Positions 10,461 through 21,191 of a stretch of DNA of 64,000 bases are shown here, piece after piece (within the stretch, counting starts at the first letter, position 1; each line of letters starts with the position of its first letter). The notes below the pieces were generated by a model, which had not been told where the DNA came from, searched no databases, and saw only the letters and a list, made by a program, of their open reading frames with translations. The position numbers and the translations under genes are program-made. Source of the stretch: Beverwykella pulmonaria (taxonomy: Eukaryota > Ascomycota > Dothideomycetes > Pleosporales > Melanommataceae); the NCBI GenBank assembly GCA_001599595.1, contig BCHH01000003.1, positions 1,223,225 through 1,287,224 of the forward strand, written 5' to 3'.

Positions 10461-12506
10461 TGGATTGCAGCCATTCTCGTTTCCCAAAAGTAATGTCGTT
10501 TCTCGGAAGCCAACAGTTTTAACGCGGGGACTAGCATGGACGACGCCGTACGACGACACTACTGCCTTGGAGTTTTCCTTTTGCCGCCAGCCAGCTGGAC
10601 CGATCGTAGACAAATCAGGCCACTTTTGACAGCCCCTCTGACCACTTCCGAGTCGTTCACCAGCTGCGTGGCGGCGCTTCTTTTACGAGTGGAGCACGAT
10701 ACGATTTCACGGCCCACACCTATACCAATATTTTACATACCCCCATATCCCGAATTCGAATTCGGGTGTTTAAAAATTTTGCTCACCCCTGGTTTTCTGT
10801 TTGTTGTTGGGACGGTCTGATGAATACTTATTGGAACATCCAGCGCCGAGCGTCCCTGTTCTGTTTTATTCTACTTTCTCCGTTGTTTTTTTTCATTCTT
10901 TTTTTTTTTCGGGACTCTCTGGAGTATTTACCGGCTGGATTTGATGGTGCGCAAGGCTGAAATGGAAGAGAGTGGTATAATGGATCTCTTAAAGGCTTCC
11001 AGTAGCATATTCGGTTGCGATTATTCGTTCTTCAGGCATCAGCACTGCGTGGCGGGCGGAAAGCTGTAGTTTTCTCCGAGATTTGCTTGCTAGCACCTAA
11101 TGCAAGTGACAACGAGAGTAAGGCAAATTATGAAGTCTGTTACACTACATTGTGAATGGGAGGCGGTGGTTGGTTGAGTGAAAATGTCGTGTAGCGGCTG
11201 TCACCCTCGCTACGTTCGCCGACGTATGCCGATACACGGGGGACAGATATACAAAAGTTCAGCGCTGTGTGCGTGCGTTTGTGTGGCCAGATAACTATCT
11301 CAGGTTTCTTTCAACGATGACTGCAGTCTGACCTTCGCAGCCTCGTCGCGGACCCTGCCTCGTGAAACCCTCTATGGATTGGCAACGGCCGTTAGCAGCA
11401 CGTTTCTTTGATTAATTGCAGAGTGGTACGACATGGTCGCGCGATATTGAGAACGTAAAAGTTGGAGGGTAGAGTCATTTAACGGTCAGATGATTGTCGG
11501 TGGCGAAATGCTTATTGAGTGTTGATGGGGTGCTCGGATACCGAAGGTAGAGTGCTTGCATGCAAATGTAGTACACAACAGTAAAAATTTCCTTGAGGGT
11601 ACGTGGTTATTCCCATGCTGATGTGTGCCAAATGGGGCTGTAGGGGAATTGCTCAAAAGATGCAGCCTGTATATCTGCATGCATATCTGCCCAGTAAGGA
11701 TCTACAAGAGAAATAGAAAAGGCAGGTTGAACAGTGTCTTGAAATAAATCAAATCGAATATGAGATCGGCAGATGCGGAAGCGTAACGTCCCGAGCGGTT
11801 AACCCGAAGCGCCGGGTCTGATGTGCAAGGTGCGCATATGTATATCTCTCTGGGTGGAGAAATCGGTTCTGCAAAGGCGGTTGGATGTGCTATACTTATG
11901 AACCGAGGATCGACCTGGGAGAGTGAGATGGAGAAGGGGGTTGGATGATGAGGTAGGTGAGGCAGTTTGGAGGCTCTAGGCATCTTCGATGTGAGATAAT
12001 GAGGCTGGAAATTTGACTTTGACTTGAGTCGTTCCGGTGAGCTCTTCTGTCCAACCATTTGTTAAGTTTGGGATCCCGTCTAAAGTGTGTTCGGAACGAA
12101 AACCATGTGGAATGACTTTTGCCTTAGAGTCTCGCTATTGAAACTGAAGCGACTAATGATGCGGCATATACACTGCTTGGTGTCTGGGTATACGATTCGA
12201 GGTATTCGAATGTCGGTGTAGAAATATAGACTGTTAACCTTGTTGGATAGCCCAAGGTGGTCCGGTAAGTGTACCAGTGGGAGATTCGGTGCTATTAAGC
12301 ATGGGCCGTGTTGCTCAAGTCCCCAAGTCGAAGCATGTCGAATCTGTCCCTGATGATGTGTTGTTGTCGAGCTCAAGTTCGAAGGTTGGTTTCTGTCTCG
12401 TGACTGCGGCTCTGCCTTGGAAGAACCATGTTCCATGCCAAGCGCCTGATGACAAGCCTTTGAGCCGACGCCGCCAGCTTCATCGTTACCATCTCAACCG
12501 CTGGCA
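10461..12506. other. Intergenic, about 2 kb
   Basis: This is the 3' flank of the G-alpha gene followed by unique DNA with only short frames. Poly-T runs occur near 10890-10910. No domain, repeat or RNA gene was seen. The part just before 12507 should hold the mS38 promoter. Confidence 0.5.
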
Positions 12507-13619
12507 ATGTTCTCTCCTGCGCTTGGGAGAGTCGCCCGCTCGACCAGCTCCATCTCTGCCCCAGTCTGCTCTCTCGGACGCCCTGCCACCCTCAGTGCAG
12601 TCCAGCAGACCCTTTCTCGCCAGTCGCATCACCGGCGTTTGTCTTCCTCGAAGGCTTCGATTCCCCCAGATGGCTCAGATGGAAATGGACCACAGCAGAC
12701 AACTACTACAAGCACAAGCAAGGCTCCGGCCAGGAAATTAACAGGGAGGGCCAAGAAGAGAGTTGCAGCCCCCCCCGCGCTCAACGTCCCCCATGTGCCA
12801 CCCACAGATTACCTTCAGAAGCCTGGTACGCGCACCCCAGGCCTCGGACTCACTCACCATAATGCATACTGACGTAGAGTAGAAGTAAAGATATCGTCTT
12901 TCTTCTCCCTTCATCGCCCCATATCCGTCACCTCACCCATACCACCCGTATCCACTACCGCCACATTCGACTCCATCTTTCAGAGCCGAGCCCTGACAAG
13001 TCGGAGAGTGATTATGGATAACATCGGCACACTCTCAGACGGAATAGAAAGCCTGGAGGCGGCCCTGCGAGCCCACGAGCAAAAGCAAACGCCCGAAGAG
13101 GCCGCCCAGTCTGATGCAGACACCCAACACCTCGATGGACCACCGCAAAGATCAATGGACCAGATGATGGCAAAATTCGTTCCGTTCCAGCCTCCGCCGG
13201 TTCCCATGCCCTTGGACCAGGTGATGCAATCCGAATTACCACCAAGTCGGCAACAAGCGTCGGCGATATTGGCTGCAGCAATCAAGCAGCGGGCGTGGAG
13301 TACAGCGGTGGTTGTGACAGAGTCGACAGATTCAGAAGGCAAGCGCACATATTCAGCCACGACCGCACCCATGATTGAGATCTCGGTCCCTGCTGCAGAG
13401 AATAACCAGGACCTGGATGAGGTCGAGATACGGCAACCGTTTCTTGAACGCATGAGGCAGCGGCAAAATACAAACACCCGCTACCGGGAAACACAGCAAC
13501 GCCCTGACATGCTGGCGATTAGTGTCAAGAGACAGAGGAAACTGAAGATGAAGAAACACAAGTACAAGAAGCTGATGAAGCGGACGAGGCTGCTGCGGAG
13601 GAAGTTGGACAGGGCATGA
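12507..13619 (+). CDS. Mitochondrial small-subunit ribosomal protein mS38 (COX24/AURKAIP1-like)
   Basis: Exons 12507-12825 and 12883-13619 give 351 aa. The first exon is Ser/Arg-rich and fits a mitochondrial targeting sequence (MFSPALGRVARSTSSISAPV). The middle is Gln/Pro-rich and acidic. The last 35 residues are the diagnostic part: SVKRQRKLKMKKHKYKKL, then a Arg/Lys-rich helix ending LRRKLDRA. This is the conserved C-terminal domain of mS38, which is COX24 in yeast and binds small-subunit rRNA near the mRNA channel; yeast mutants fail to make Cox1. The acceptor at 12882 was chosen because it keeps the frame; an AG at 12879 would also. It is longer than the yeast protein, as is common in filamentous fungi. 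Confidence 0.85.
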
Positions 13620-14723
13620 TAGATTTTCGGCGGTGGCGTTGCGAGCATTGCATTACCGAATCGGGGGAGGACGGCGCTTGGAGAGGCCAGAGAATTGACG
13701 ATACCTAATCGCGACTCACAACACGTACATGTCGTGTGATCATGGTGATTGGGTGCATCGACATGGAAGAATTTGCGCCCGGCTCGATTTGTGATCCTTT
13801 TCAAGCGTAGTCTCTCCCAAGACTGGTCTTCGGGTTGCATTATGAACACTCCTCATTCTTTCCTCCATTCATCGGGCGTATAACCCCATTCAGCATATTT
13901 GTTTGGTTGCATAAAGGCAAGCATTCTCGCGTCTTCTTGTCCTATCAATACGCATTATAACCCACTATCCTGTACTCTCTTTGTGCATAATGTTTGTTGC
14001 CCGCGAATCTCGCTGTTTCTCGGCCCACCTCATTCTCTTGGGATCGCGCAATGAAGAAGAGATTGATTCATGAAGTTCGGAACGCATGACAGCTGTTCCG
14101 TTGTCAGAGGCGGCTAATGGCTGTAGGGTCGCACGTGAAACGCGAACGCGACAGGCTCGGTGTCAACGTCCAGCCTCGCGCTCCGACCACACCACAACGG
14201 GGTTCTTGGGAACGTCGCTAAGAACTGATATCAGCTCGTCCTAAGGGTCCCCGACGTCGCAAGCAGGAAATCATACGTCCCACCACTCAAAAATCGCATA
14301 GCCTTGGCGCCCATGCTCGCCTGCTCATCTTTCCACGGGTTTCAACGGCTTCCATACACCTCGGCGCGACGATCCTCTGTATGGACTGCCCCGGCGCAGA
14401 AATTCGAGACAACGCAATTTCTCCGTCACTGATCCTGAACTGTGACGGCGGCTGCAGAGGGGGGGGGGGNGGGGGAAGATGCATCGTGAGTGCATTGAGG
14501 TATAAAGCGCGAGATGGCCACCTCTACGAGTCTCCAGCCCAGCAACTCATCTTCACAGTAGCTTTCTGACCTTCTTTTGTCCTTTCAGTCTCTCTTTGAC
14601 ATTCATTCTTTTGCCACCGGTGGGCCCTTTCAAACAAACATTACGAGCCAGTCTCTCTTTTTAGCACTCGCTATCTTCTAGCATTTAACGATATTTGTTG
14701 TACATATTCAACCAACCGCCAAC
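13620..14723. other. Intergenic with promoter of the secreted-protein gene
   Basis: This holds the 3' flank of mS38 and then the upstream region of the 14724 gene. A long G run with one N (about 14459-14475) is a likely sequencing weak point. The C/T-rich stretch 14560-14720 looks like a 5' leader. No gene was seen. Confidence 0.5.
14501..14507 (+). promoter_or_regulatory. Probable TATA box
   Basis: TATAAAG lies 223 bp before the ATG at 14724 and is followed by a pyrimidine-rich leader. A TATA box this clear suits a strongly expressed secreted-protein gene. It was identified by sequence only. Confidence 0.5.
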
Positions 14724-15927
14724 ATGTTTGCCACCAAGACTATCCTCCTTGCGATCGCTATCGCCTATGTCGAGGCCCGTTTCGGCCAGGAACAAATCCC
14801 CATCCCGGCCATCTCCGCAGTTAAAGGTGGAGCTCCGGGCGCTGCCGCTACCATTGCGGGTGCCGCCATCAGTGATCTCCTCGGTGCTGCCAATTCTTGT
14901 GCTAAGGTATTTTCACTCCTCTTCTCTCCGAGATCTCTTCTAATATCCATAGCTCACCCGAGCCGATCAAATCGTCAGTGAGCTCGGAGGAGGAGCAGAC
15001 GCCATCGCAGCAGCTATCGGCATGGTAACTGCCGAGAAGAACACCAATCCCTTCAACGCCGGCAACATCCAGAATGTCTGCGCCGACGCAACTCTTCCCA
15101 CCACTCCCGAGCTTCGAGGTATCACCCCACTCATCGATCCTGCCGTTGATGTCAACGGAGATGTGAACAAATTGAGCGCCCAAACTGCGGCTGCTCCGCT
15201 CGACGCTACGGGTCTGAGTGTTTTTGATCTCATCGTCAAAGCTGGGTTCGGTAACCTCGTTAAGGGACAGGATGCAGCGGGTGGTGCGGTAGCTGCTGCG
15301 GCTGGAGGAAACGCCAACGCCAACAACAATAACGGCCAGGCTGCTGCCAGTGCTACTGTTGCTGCCGGTGCTGCAGCTGCTGCCAGTTCTACTGATGCTG
15401 CGGCTTGTGCAGCTGCTCCCGCTGCCAGTGAAACTGCCGCTGCTGGAAATGCCAACAACAACAACAACCAAGCCGCCACAGCCACCGCTGGAGCTGCTGC
15501 CGGAGCTGCCACTGGAGCCGTAACTGGAGCCAATGGCGCCGATTTTGGCCTCTGCACCCCAACCATCACATTCCAAGGCGGCGAAGGCAACCGCCCGGCC
15601 ACAGAATTCACCTTCCAGATCGCTGACCCATTGGCACGTGGCGGACAAGGCGAAGCCCTCAACCCCAATATCATCACCAACGCTCTCTGCAACCAACTCA
15701 CCAACGTCTGCAAGGCTAACGCCGCCGCCATCTCCGTCTGCCTCGATGCTAAGGCCAAGGTCGCCGCTCTCGGAACGAGGAACAAGGCTACCGCTGATAC
15801 GTTCAACACTGCCATTGGATTCCCTGGTGCGATCACGAACCCAGCTGGCGGCCCTGCTGATGTCCCCGCTGCGGCGCAGGCTGCGAGGCGCGCGCTGAGG
15901 CTGCGTGCTCTTGAGTTCCAGGCTTAG
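14724..15927 (+). CDS. Secreted Ala/Asn-rich low-complexity protein (conserved fungal, unknown function)
   Basis: Exons 14724-14906 and 14953-15927 give 385 aa. A signal peptide (MFATKTILLAIAIAYVEA) is followed by a conserved first half with IPAISAVKGGAPG, CAKLTRADQIV and VCADATLP. Next comes an insert of Ala, Gly and Asn runs (about residues 180-260), then a second conserved part starting CTPTITFQGGEGN with several cysteines. Similar fungal proteins are often mislabelled circumsporozoite protein because of the repeats; that name carries no functional meaning. I infer an extracellular or cell-wall location from the signal peptide, the cysteines and the lack of a membrane segment. Long frames on the opposite strand here are shadows of the GC-rich repeats. 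Confidence 0.8.
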
Positions 15928-17533
15928 ATGACGATGAGAGTGGATGGGGGAAAATTGATAAGTTGTGGGGATGCAGAGGGGATAAGGATTCGAACTTTCT
16001 TGTACGATTTAAACATGCGGTTGATTCAGATTCGCCGGTGTGATTGATGAGTGAACCTTTTTTTTAAGAATGATTATGAATTTGCTGGTACTTTTCTGCC
16101 TTTCATCATGTTGTGTGATATGTTTCGGGTTGAGCTTGCATTTGGAAAGCCCTTGAATAAACGTCTTGTCTCGTTGACATGATAATGGCCGCTCTATAGT
16201 TCTCTCTCGGCTTCCCTTGCTCTAATCTTGGCTGTTCCATCAGCTGTCCTTCGTCTCCGGCCCCAATTCAGCCTCCAGGCTCCAAGTATCCCATCTCACC
16301 CTCATCTCCTCCAAAACCTCGGAACCAACCCGCCAAAGTAAACACCCGGTGGCTAAACCCCCAATCTCACCCTCCCTCACAAAGTCCAATCTGCCATCTC
16401 CAACTCCTAACAACTACCCAGCTGGCATCAAAGTGAAGTTGAGACAAAATCACAGGCAAAAGATTTACTTAGGTCCTGCCTATTTCGGGATGTGCCATGA
16501 TTCATGATCCCTCCCTCTGATCCGGGACTTTGGTAGGCCGGCGCCGGGGCAGACGAAGGATGCGGTATGCGGGAAGGATTGGCATGCTTGTAGTGTTGAA
16601 CATGGTTCTCAAGTTTAAATTGCGAAAGGAATTTGTGCGGATAGGCTGTGAATGAAGAGACGTCAAGCTAGGTAGCGGTGTTGGGATATGCTATCGCACA
16701 GGGTACTGTAAGTGACATCATGTAAATATACGAGCAGTAGAAGTGTCCATAACTTAGAGGTAAAGCTAGCTCTGGTACAATACGCGCGAGGTAAAATAGG
16801 CCTAATTGCCTCGTAGGCCGAAATGCTGAACGCCGCTGTTGGATCGGGAGGATTGGGGACGCTAAGACAGAGGGACGCCACAAGTAACTTTTGGCGTGTA
16901 GTTGAGCAATAAGAAGCTCGTGCTACAACTGCCGGATACGAACTTCTCAAGCGGAATTATGCGAGGATGAGCGTGCCAAGCGAGTGAATAGACACCCATG
17001 TCTGACAGGAGTTCTCCTCATGTCACTTCGGGCCAAGCAAGGGACCGTAGTACAACTTTTCAAACCCCAAAATTCGTAGCGATCCTTCTAAACAGGGGGT
17101 ATAGCCAATAGATCGTTCCACCCAAAGCTTGTCTATAGGGCTCTATAATATTACACAAGGGGAAGAGAGGGCGTGCAAGCGCCCTACGGGAGGTCTTTCT
17201 AAGAGTTTGGAACCAGTTAGCATTTTCCAATTCATGAAAAAATCAGTGCTTCGAACCTTGGCTTCAAAGAGGTTGTAAATAAAATAACGCGTTCAAACGA
17301 TTTCACACAGAGGGAAATAGGATTGGGTCAGACTTGCTAAGCACAGTTGTATTTTACGTTATGAATTTACGCGAAATACTTTGAGGATCTACCTGAGGCG
17401 ACAAAATTTACTACAACAATGAGAGGAGATTTCATATCCCTATTTAAATGTCCAGAATGAGATTAAAGTAATAGACCAGCCCGCGCACTACCTTCTCATC
17501 ACTTTGCGCCACTCTATACACACCTTCTTCACC
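15928..17533. other. Intergenic, about 1.6 kb
   Basis: No gene was recognised. A segment at about 17133-17180 (GGGCTC, then TAATATTACACA, then a purine-rich run) resembles one at about 39780-39825 and may be an old dispersed repeat. The rest shows no structure I can support. Confidence 0.4.
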
Positions 17534-18246
17534 TCACACGTCCACGCACTGACAAAAGACATAGCCCCATGCCCCCAACGCGAGACTCATTAGCAATTTC
17601 AAAGCTATATCCTGGCGATTCGTCTTCTTCTCATGTTCCCTGTCCTCCTCCCTCCGCTTCCCCTCGTTTTCCATCTCCTTGTCATCGAAGTCTCATGTCT
17701 TCTTCTCCTCCTCCAAATACTCGGCCAGTTTCTTCAGTCCCTCTTTCTCTTGTGGGAGCTTCAGCACCTACATAAACCGAATCGTACCTTCTGTGTCAAA
17801 ACGGGCTTTGAGACGCTCCTCAACCAACTTTCGCAGACATTGATCTCACTACTTCGAGTAGTGGGTGCGTAGGCTGCGTAGTCGTGTACAGAGGTGTCAT
17901 AGTCCTGGATAAGTCATTTCGAGGTGTCAAAGTTGTGCGCAACGGCGGCGGAATTTTGGTTGTTGAGAGCCTTCGCGGTCTCAGCTGCATCTTTGCGATA
18001 TACAGCCTTTAACTTTAATTTGTCAGATTTTGAGATGGTGGAGGAATTGATATTTGGGCCGAACCATATCTGGTGAGTCAAAGGATCCAACGAGGGGTCG
18101 TAATTGGAGAGTGTGGAGTTCAAGGAGGTATGGGTTGATAGGATAGGGTTTGAGGAGGAGTAGCTTGAGGAGCTGTAGCTGGATCTTGACTGGCTGAAGC
18201 CTGAAGAGGTAGGACGTGAGGAGTCATCGTCATAGGAGCGCCACAT
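17534..18246 (-). pseudogene. Broken gene of unknown function
   Basis: An ATG at 18246 opens 110 codons: a Ser-rich start, then a segment with PLTHQIWFGPN and YRKDAAETAKAL. The frame ends at a TGA (about 17914) that may replace a Trp TGG, and continues in the same frame with IQDYDTSVHDYAAYAPTT. Around 17830 the coding-like pattern moves to another frame: LVEERLKARFDTEG, a TAG, then a Lys/Glu-rich helix, another TGA, and a hydrophobic end (IALKLLMSLALGAWGY). Read through, it would give about 235 aa. One frameshift and three stops argue for decay rather than introns, since I see no usable splice sites. I do not recognise the family. Confidence 0.4.
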
Positions 18247-19343
18247 CGGTGAGACGAATGTCCTAGCTTATAATCTCTAAATCAGCGCCGGAAGCGCTTA
18301 TCGTAGGGCCGTGACTACCGTTCGTTAGAGAATGGACAGCCTCAGAAGTAGAGTCTGCATCGCTGATGTGACCAGAACTCCCCGGATGCTAGTTATTGAC
18401 GGACAAATCGATGACCGAAGAGGAGTATTGAGTGCAGGTTGTAGAGCCATAGTGACGCTCATAGCTTTGTAGATGTTGGTGGGCTTTTGTTGTTTCAGTG
18501 TTCGACGAATATTTGATGAGAGGAGTGCAAATTGTGTGGCGAGGATTTATGGGTGTCAGGACTTTAAGGAAGTAACAAAATTCAACCACGTTCTTCAATG
18601 CGCTACGCTTCCCACAGAATTAAAACTCGGTACGAATTGCTGGACTAGCGGATCTAGGCAGCGGGCAAGAGGACCAACAGAGCCTTACAAAGTACTGTCG
18701 TATCTACCAGAAAGATTGTTGTTTCCCCCTGCCAGCAAAGTTATCCCACAACCTGCCCAGTCACCTAAATCTGGTTACAGGACAAGAAGATTAGGGTTAC
18801 AGTATCATCTCGCCAATATAATTGACTTCAACTCCAAATCCAACATCATATCTGCCACCATATCTCCCTAGACCACCCGACCTCCCTCTCCTTCCAGACT
18901 ACCAGCACGCCAACCGCAGGGCGCCAATATCTTTTCTAAGCTGCCTACCGCCTCTTCACTGCCTAATCTGCAGGTGAAGTCAAAGGGGAGGGCCGAGGCC
19001 GAGGTCGAGGCCGAGTACAAGAAGTGCTTGAAAGAGGCGGCGGCAGTAGCAGAGCTATGCTCGCCCAAAACTAGTGAGAAGATGAACGAGGCTTCGCCTA
19101 GATAGAGTAGAAGAATTCTGGACCAAAATTTGGGATTCTGGACCGCCAGTGGCATTCTTACCGGGAGGCTGGTAAAGGGGGTGATGATGAAGAAGGCGAA
19201 GGGGAAGGGAAAGAGAAAACGGAGGAAGAGACAGCTCCGAAGCCTCCAAATCCAAGCAAGGAATCATCATCACGACTCTGCGCTATAACTTCAGGCTTCT
19301 AAGAATCTCTTCATTCGCTTAGATACCAAACTCGCTAACCTCC
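18247..19343. other. Intergenic with possible coding relic near 18880-19280
   Basis: On the plus strand 18880-19090 reads like protein (Lys/Glu/Ala-rich, including EAEVEAEYKKCLKEAAA) and 19160-19270 reads like an acidic tail in another frame, with stops between. This could be a second decayed gene, but composition alone is weak evidence. Nothing else was recognised. Confidence 0.25.
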
Positions 19344-20490
19344 CTATGCCCCATTAGCATACGCTGTCCCGCCCGCCTTAAGGTCAAACTCCATACTCTC
19401 CTTCAATCCACAAACTTCAAACAGCTCTCGTGGGCTCCACCTCTTTCCATCCTTCTCAACTGACTCCACCTTTCCTCCCCTCAACAACTGCTGTACCGCC
19501 TTCTTGACCGCCGGATACACGACCTCGATCCCCAGCACGGGATAAATCGCAATCCGATACCCAATCTCCCTTGTCTCATCAACCGTAAAATCCGGACTCA
19601 CACCGCCAGGCACATTATTGAACAGACACGGTGTGGGCGCCATATCCTTCACAAACCTTTCCGCCTGCTCGCGGGTTTCGACGCCTTCGAGAAATGCGAC
19701 GTCTGCGCCTTCTTTGACGGCAGCTTTGGCGCGCTCTAATGCTCCTTCGTAACCCAGTGATTGCAATGCGTCAGTGCGAGCAATGAGAACAATGTCCCCG
19801 CGCGCCGCATTTCGCGCCATGGCTGCAGCTTTGATACGAGATGTGTATTCTTCGACTGAGACGAGCTGTTTGCCTCGGAGGTGCCCACAGCGCTTGGTTA
19901 CGACTTGGTCTTCAAGGTGCATGCCGGCGACGCCTGCCAGGATGTACTGGGTTACTGTGCGGCCGACCATTATGGCGCCTATAATCGCATGAGTAATGAG
20001 TTGGGAATGGGATGTGGGGAGGGCGGTGTAAGAGATGGGAAGGGAAAGAGAACGTACCTCCATATCCTGTATCCGCATCCGCAATCAACGGCGTATCAGG
20101 ATCAATATTCGCTATCATGCTCGCGTTATCCCGCATATCGTTCAGGGTCGCGACGCCCATGTCGGCCATGCCCAGAACGGACATTGTAGTTCCTGCGCCG
20201 GTCTATAAATTCATCTCATCAGCTCTATTGTCTTAGCCGCCATCCATTCCTGCTCATTTGAGCCTTGAGTTTTTTTTTTTTTGGAAGTGTGATTTTGATC
20301 TTGAAGCTGAAAAGGAAGGACAAGGGATATGCGAACGAACCATGTACAAGCAATCCACACCCTCCGCGAGCGCAATCCGCGCCGTATACCCATCATACAC
20401 ACCCGGACACACAATCAATTTGTTGGGGTCGTCGAGCATAGAGCGGAGCTTTTGCGCGGCAGTTGGTCGAGTATTTCCGTTTACAGCCAT
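19344..20490 (-). CDS. Isocitrate lyase/PEP mutase superfamily lyase (dimethylmalate lyase or oxaloacetate hydrolase type)
   Basis: Exons on the minus strand are 20490-20341, 20202-20058 and 19978-19344, giving 309 aa, about the size of this subfamily and far shorter than glyoxylate-cycle isocitrate lyase. Motifs in order: CPGVYDGYTARIA, TGAGTT, the metal-binding ADADTGYGG (residues 91-99), EDQ at 121-123, and KRCGH with catalytic Cys129, all expected for a Mg-dependent C-C (or P-C) bond lyase acting on a 2-hydroxy- or 2-oxo-dicarboxylate. The later NNVPGG loop forms the lid region that sets substrate choice. No targeting signal is evident. It shares a 0.7-kb promoter with the divergent aconitase-like gene, which suggests consecutive steps. 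Which acid it cleaves (methylisocitrate, dimethylmalate, oxaloacetate) cannot be told from sequence alone. Confidence 0.9.
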
Positions 20491-20770
20491 TCTGTCGATC
20501 GTAATTCTTCTTTGCTACTCTTGCTAATTGCTTAAGCTAATATCTGGTCCTTGATTTTGCAGACGTTACTGGTCACTGGTTGATACGTGGTCGTTTAATT
20601 ATGATATCAAACTCAGATTTCCAAGTCCAGATCAAAGACGGCACCCGCACACTCTTATACAAGTTCATACCCTTACCCACATGTTCCGACCTCGCAAACA
20701 CCAACGCATCATCACCACCAGAAGAATCATTCCACCTTGTCGGTACCAGACTCCCGACACCCCTGCCCCC

Positions 20771-20790
20771 CCGCAATCCAGCGCTTGCGG
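20771..20790. promoter_or_regulatory. CCGCAA-N8-TTGCGG inverted repeat, candidate Zn2Cys6 site
   Basis: CCGCAA at 20771-20776 and TTGCGG at 20785-20790 are perfect inverted arms with an 8-nt spacer. Inverted CCG/CGG triplets are the standard target form of dimeric Zn2Cys6 regulators; here the triplets are 14 nt apart. The Zn2Cys6 gene at 23990-26257 is the obvious candidate binder. Confidence 0.45.
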
Positions 20791-20820
20791 TGCGGCAACG
20801 CTGAGTGACGTCGCAGCAGC

Positions 20821-20837
20821 TCGCCGACTTTCGCCGA
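20821..20837. promoter_or_regulatory. Direct repeat TCGCCGA x2, 10-bp period
   Basis: TCGCCGA occurs at 20821-20827 and again at 20831-20837, one helical turn apart, 31 bp from the inverted repeat. It may be a second regulator site. It is also compatible with chance in GC-rich DNA. Confidence 0.35.
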
Positions 20838-21191
20838 CCTCCATGCCAACTTCACATACGATATTGCCGAGCACAACTCTTATATCGCCGGAAATGCGGT
20901 GGTTTGGCCGGTCGTCTTCCCCAGATATGCTGGGTGCGGGGACGGGTCGGCCAGGATAATGTGTGCACCTTACTGTCGTCGTAGAGGTGATAAAATGGCC
21001 CCGCTCAGCGCTTGTTTGCTTGATCAGATAGTTTATTTATACCTGGATGTATGTCAAATATGGCGTATATCAAGTAATTCCGTATTCTGGTCTCTTTCTT
21101 CTTGTTGAACGTGCCCCATCATAGACATACTTCCAAGGCTGCAGTCGAGAAAGAGGCTGGCTTGCATGTGTATTGAGGTCGTAAATGCAAA

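Larger units (their letters stand above)
20491..21191. promoter_or_regulatory. Shared divergent promoter of the lyase and hydratase genes
   Basis: This is the 701 bp between the two start codons. It is rich in CGG/CCG triplets between 20760 and 20960 and carries an inverted repeat and a direct repeat (separate entries). A TGACGTC core at 20807-20813 resembles a CRE/AP-1 site. A gene pair expressed from one such region is often co-regulated; that is inference. Confidence 0.6.

Noticed and set aside
13012..13494. Antisense frames within the mS38 gene
   Set aside because: They are shadows of a strongly supported coding exon.
14902..15836. Two long minus-strand frames (264 and 289 codons)
   Set aside because: They are antisense to the Ala/Asn repeat of the secreted-protein gene; their Ser/Gly and Ala/Leu composition is the complement of GCN/AAC repeats and no motif is present.
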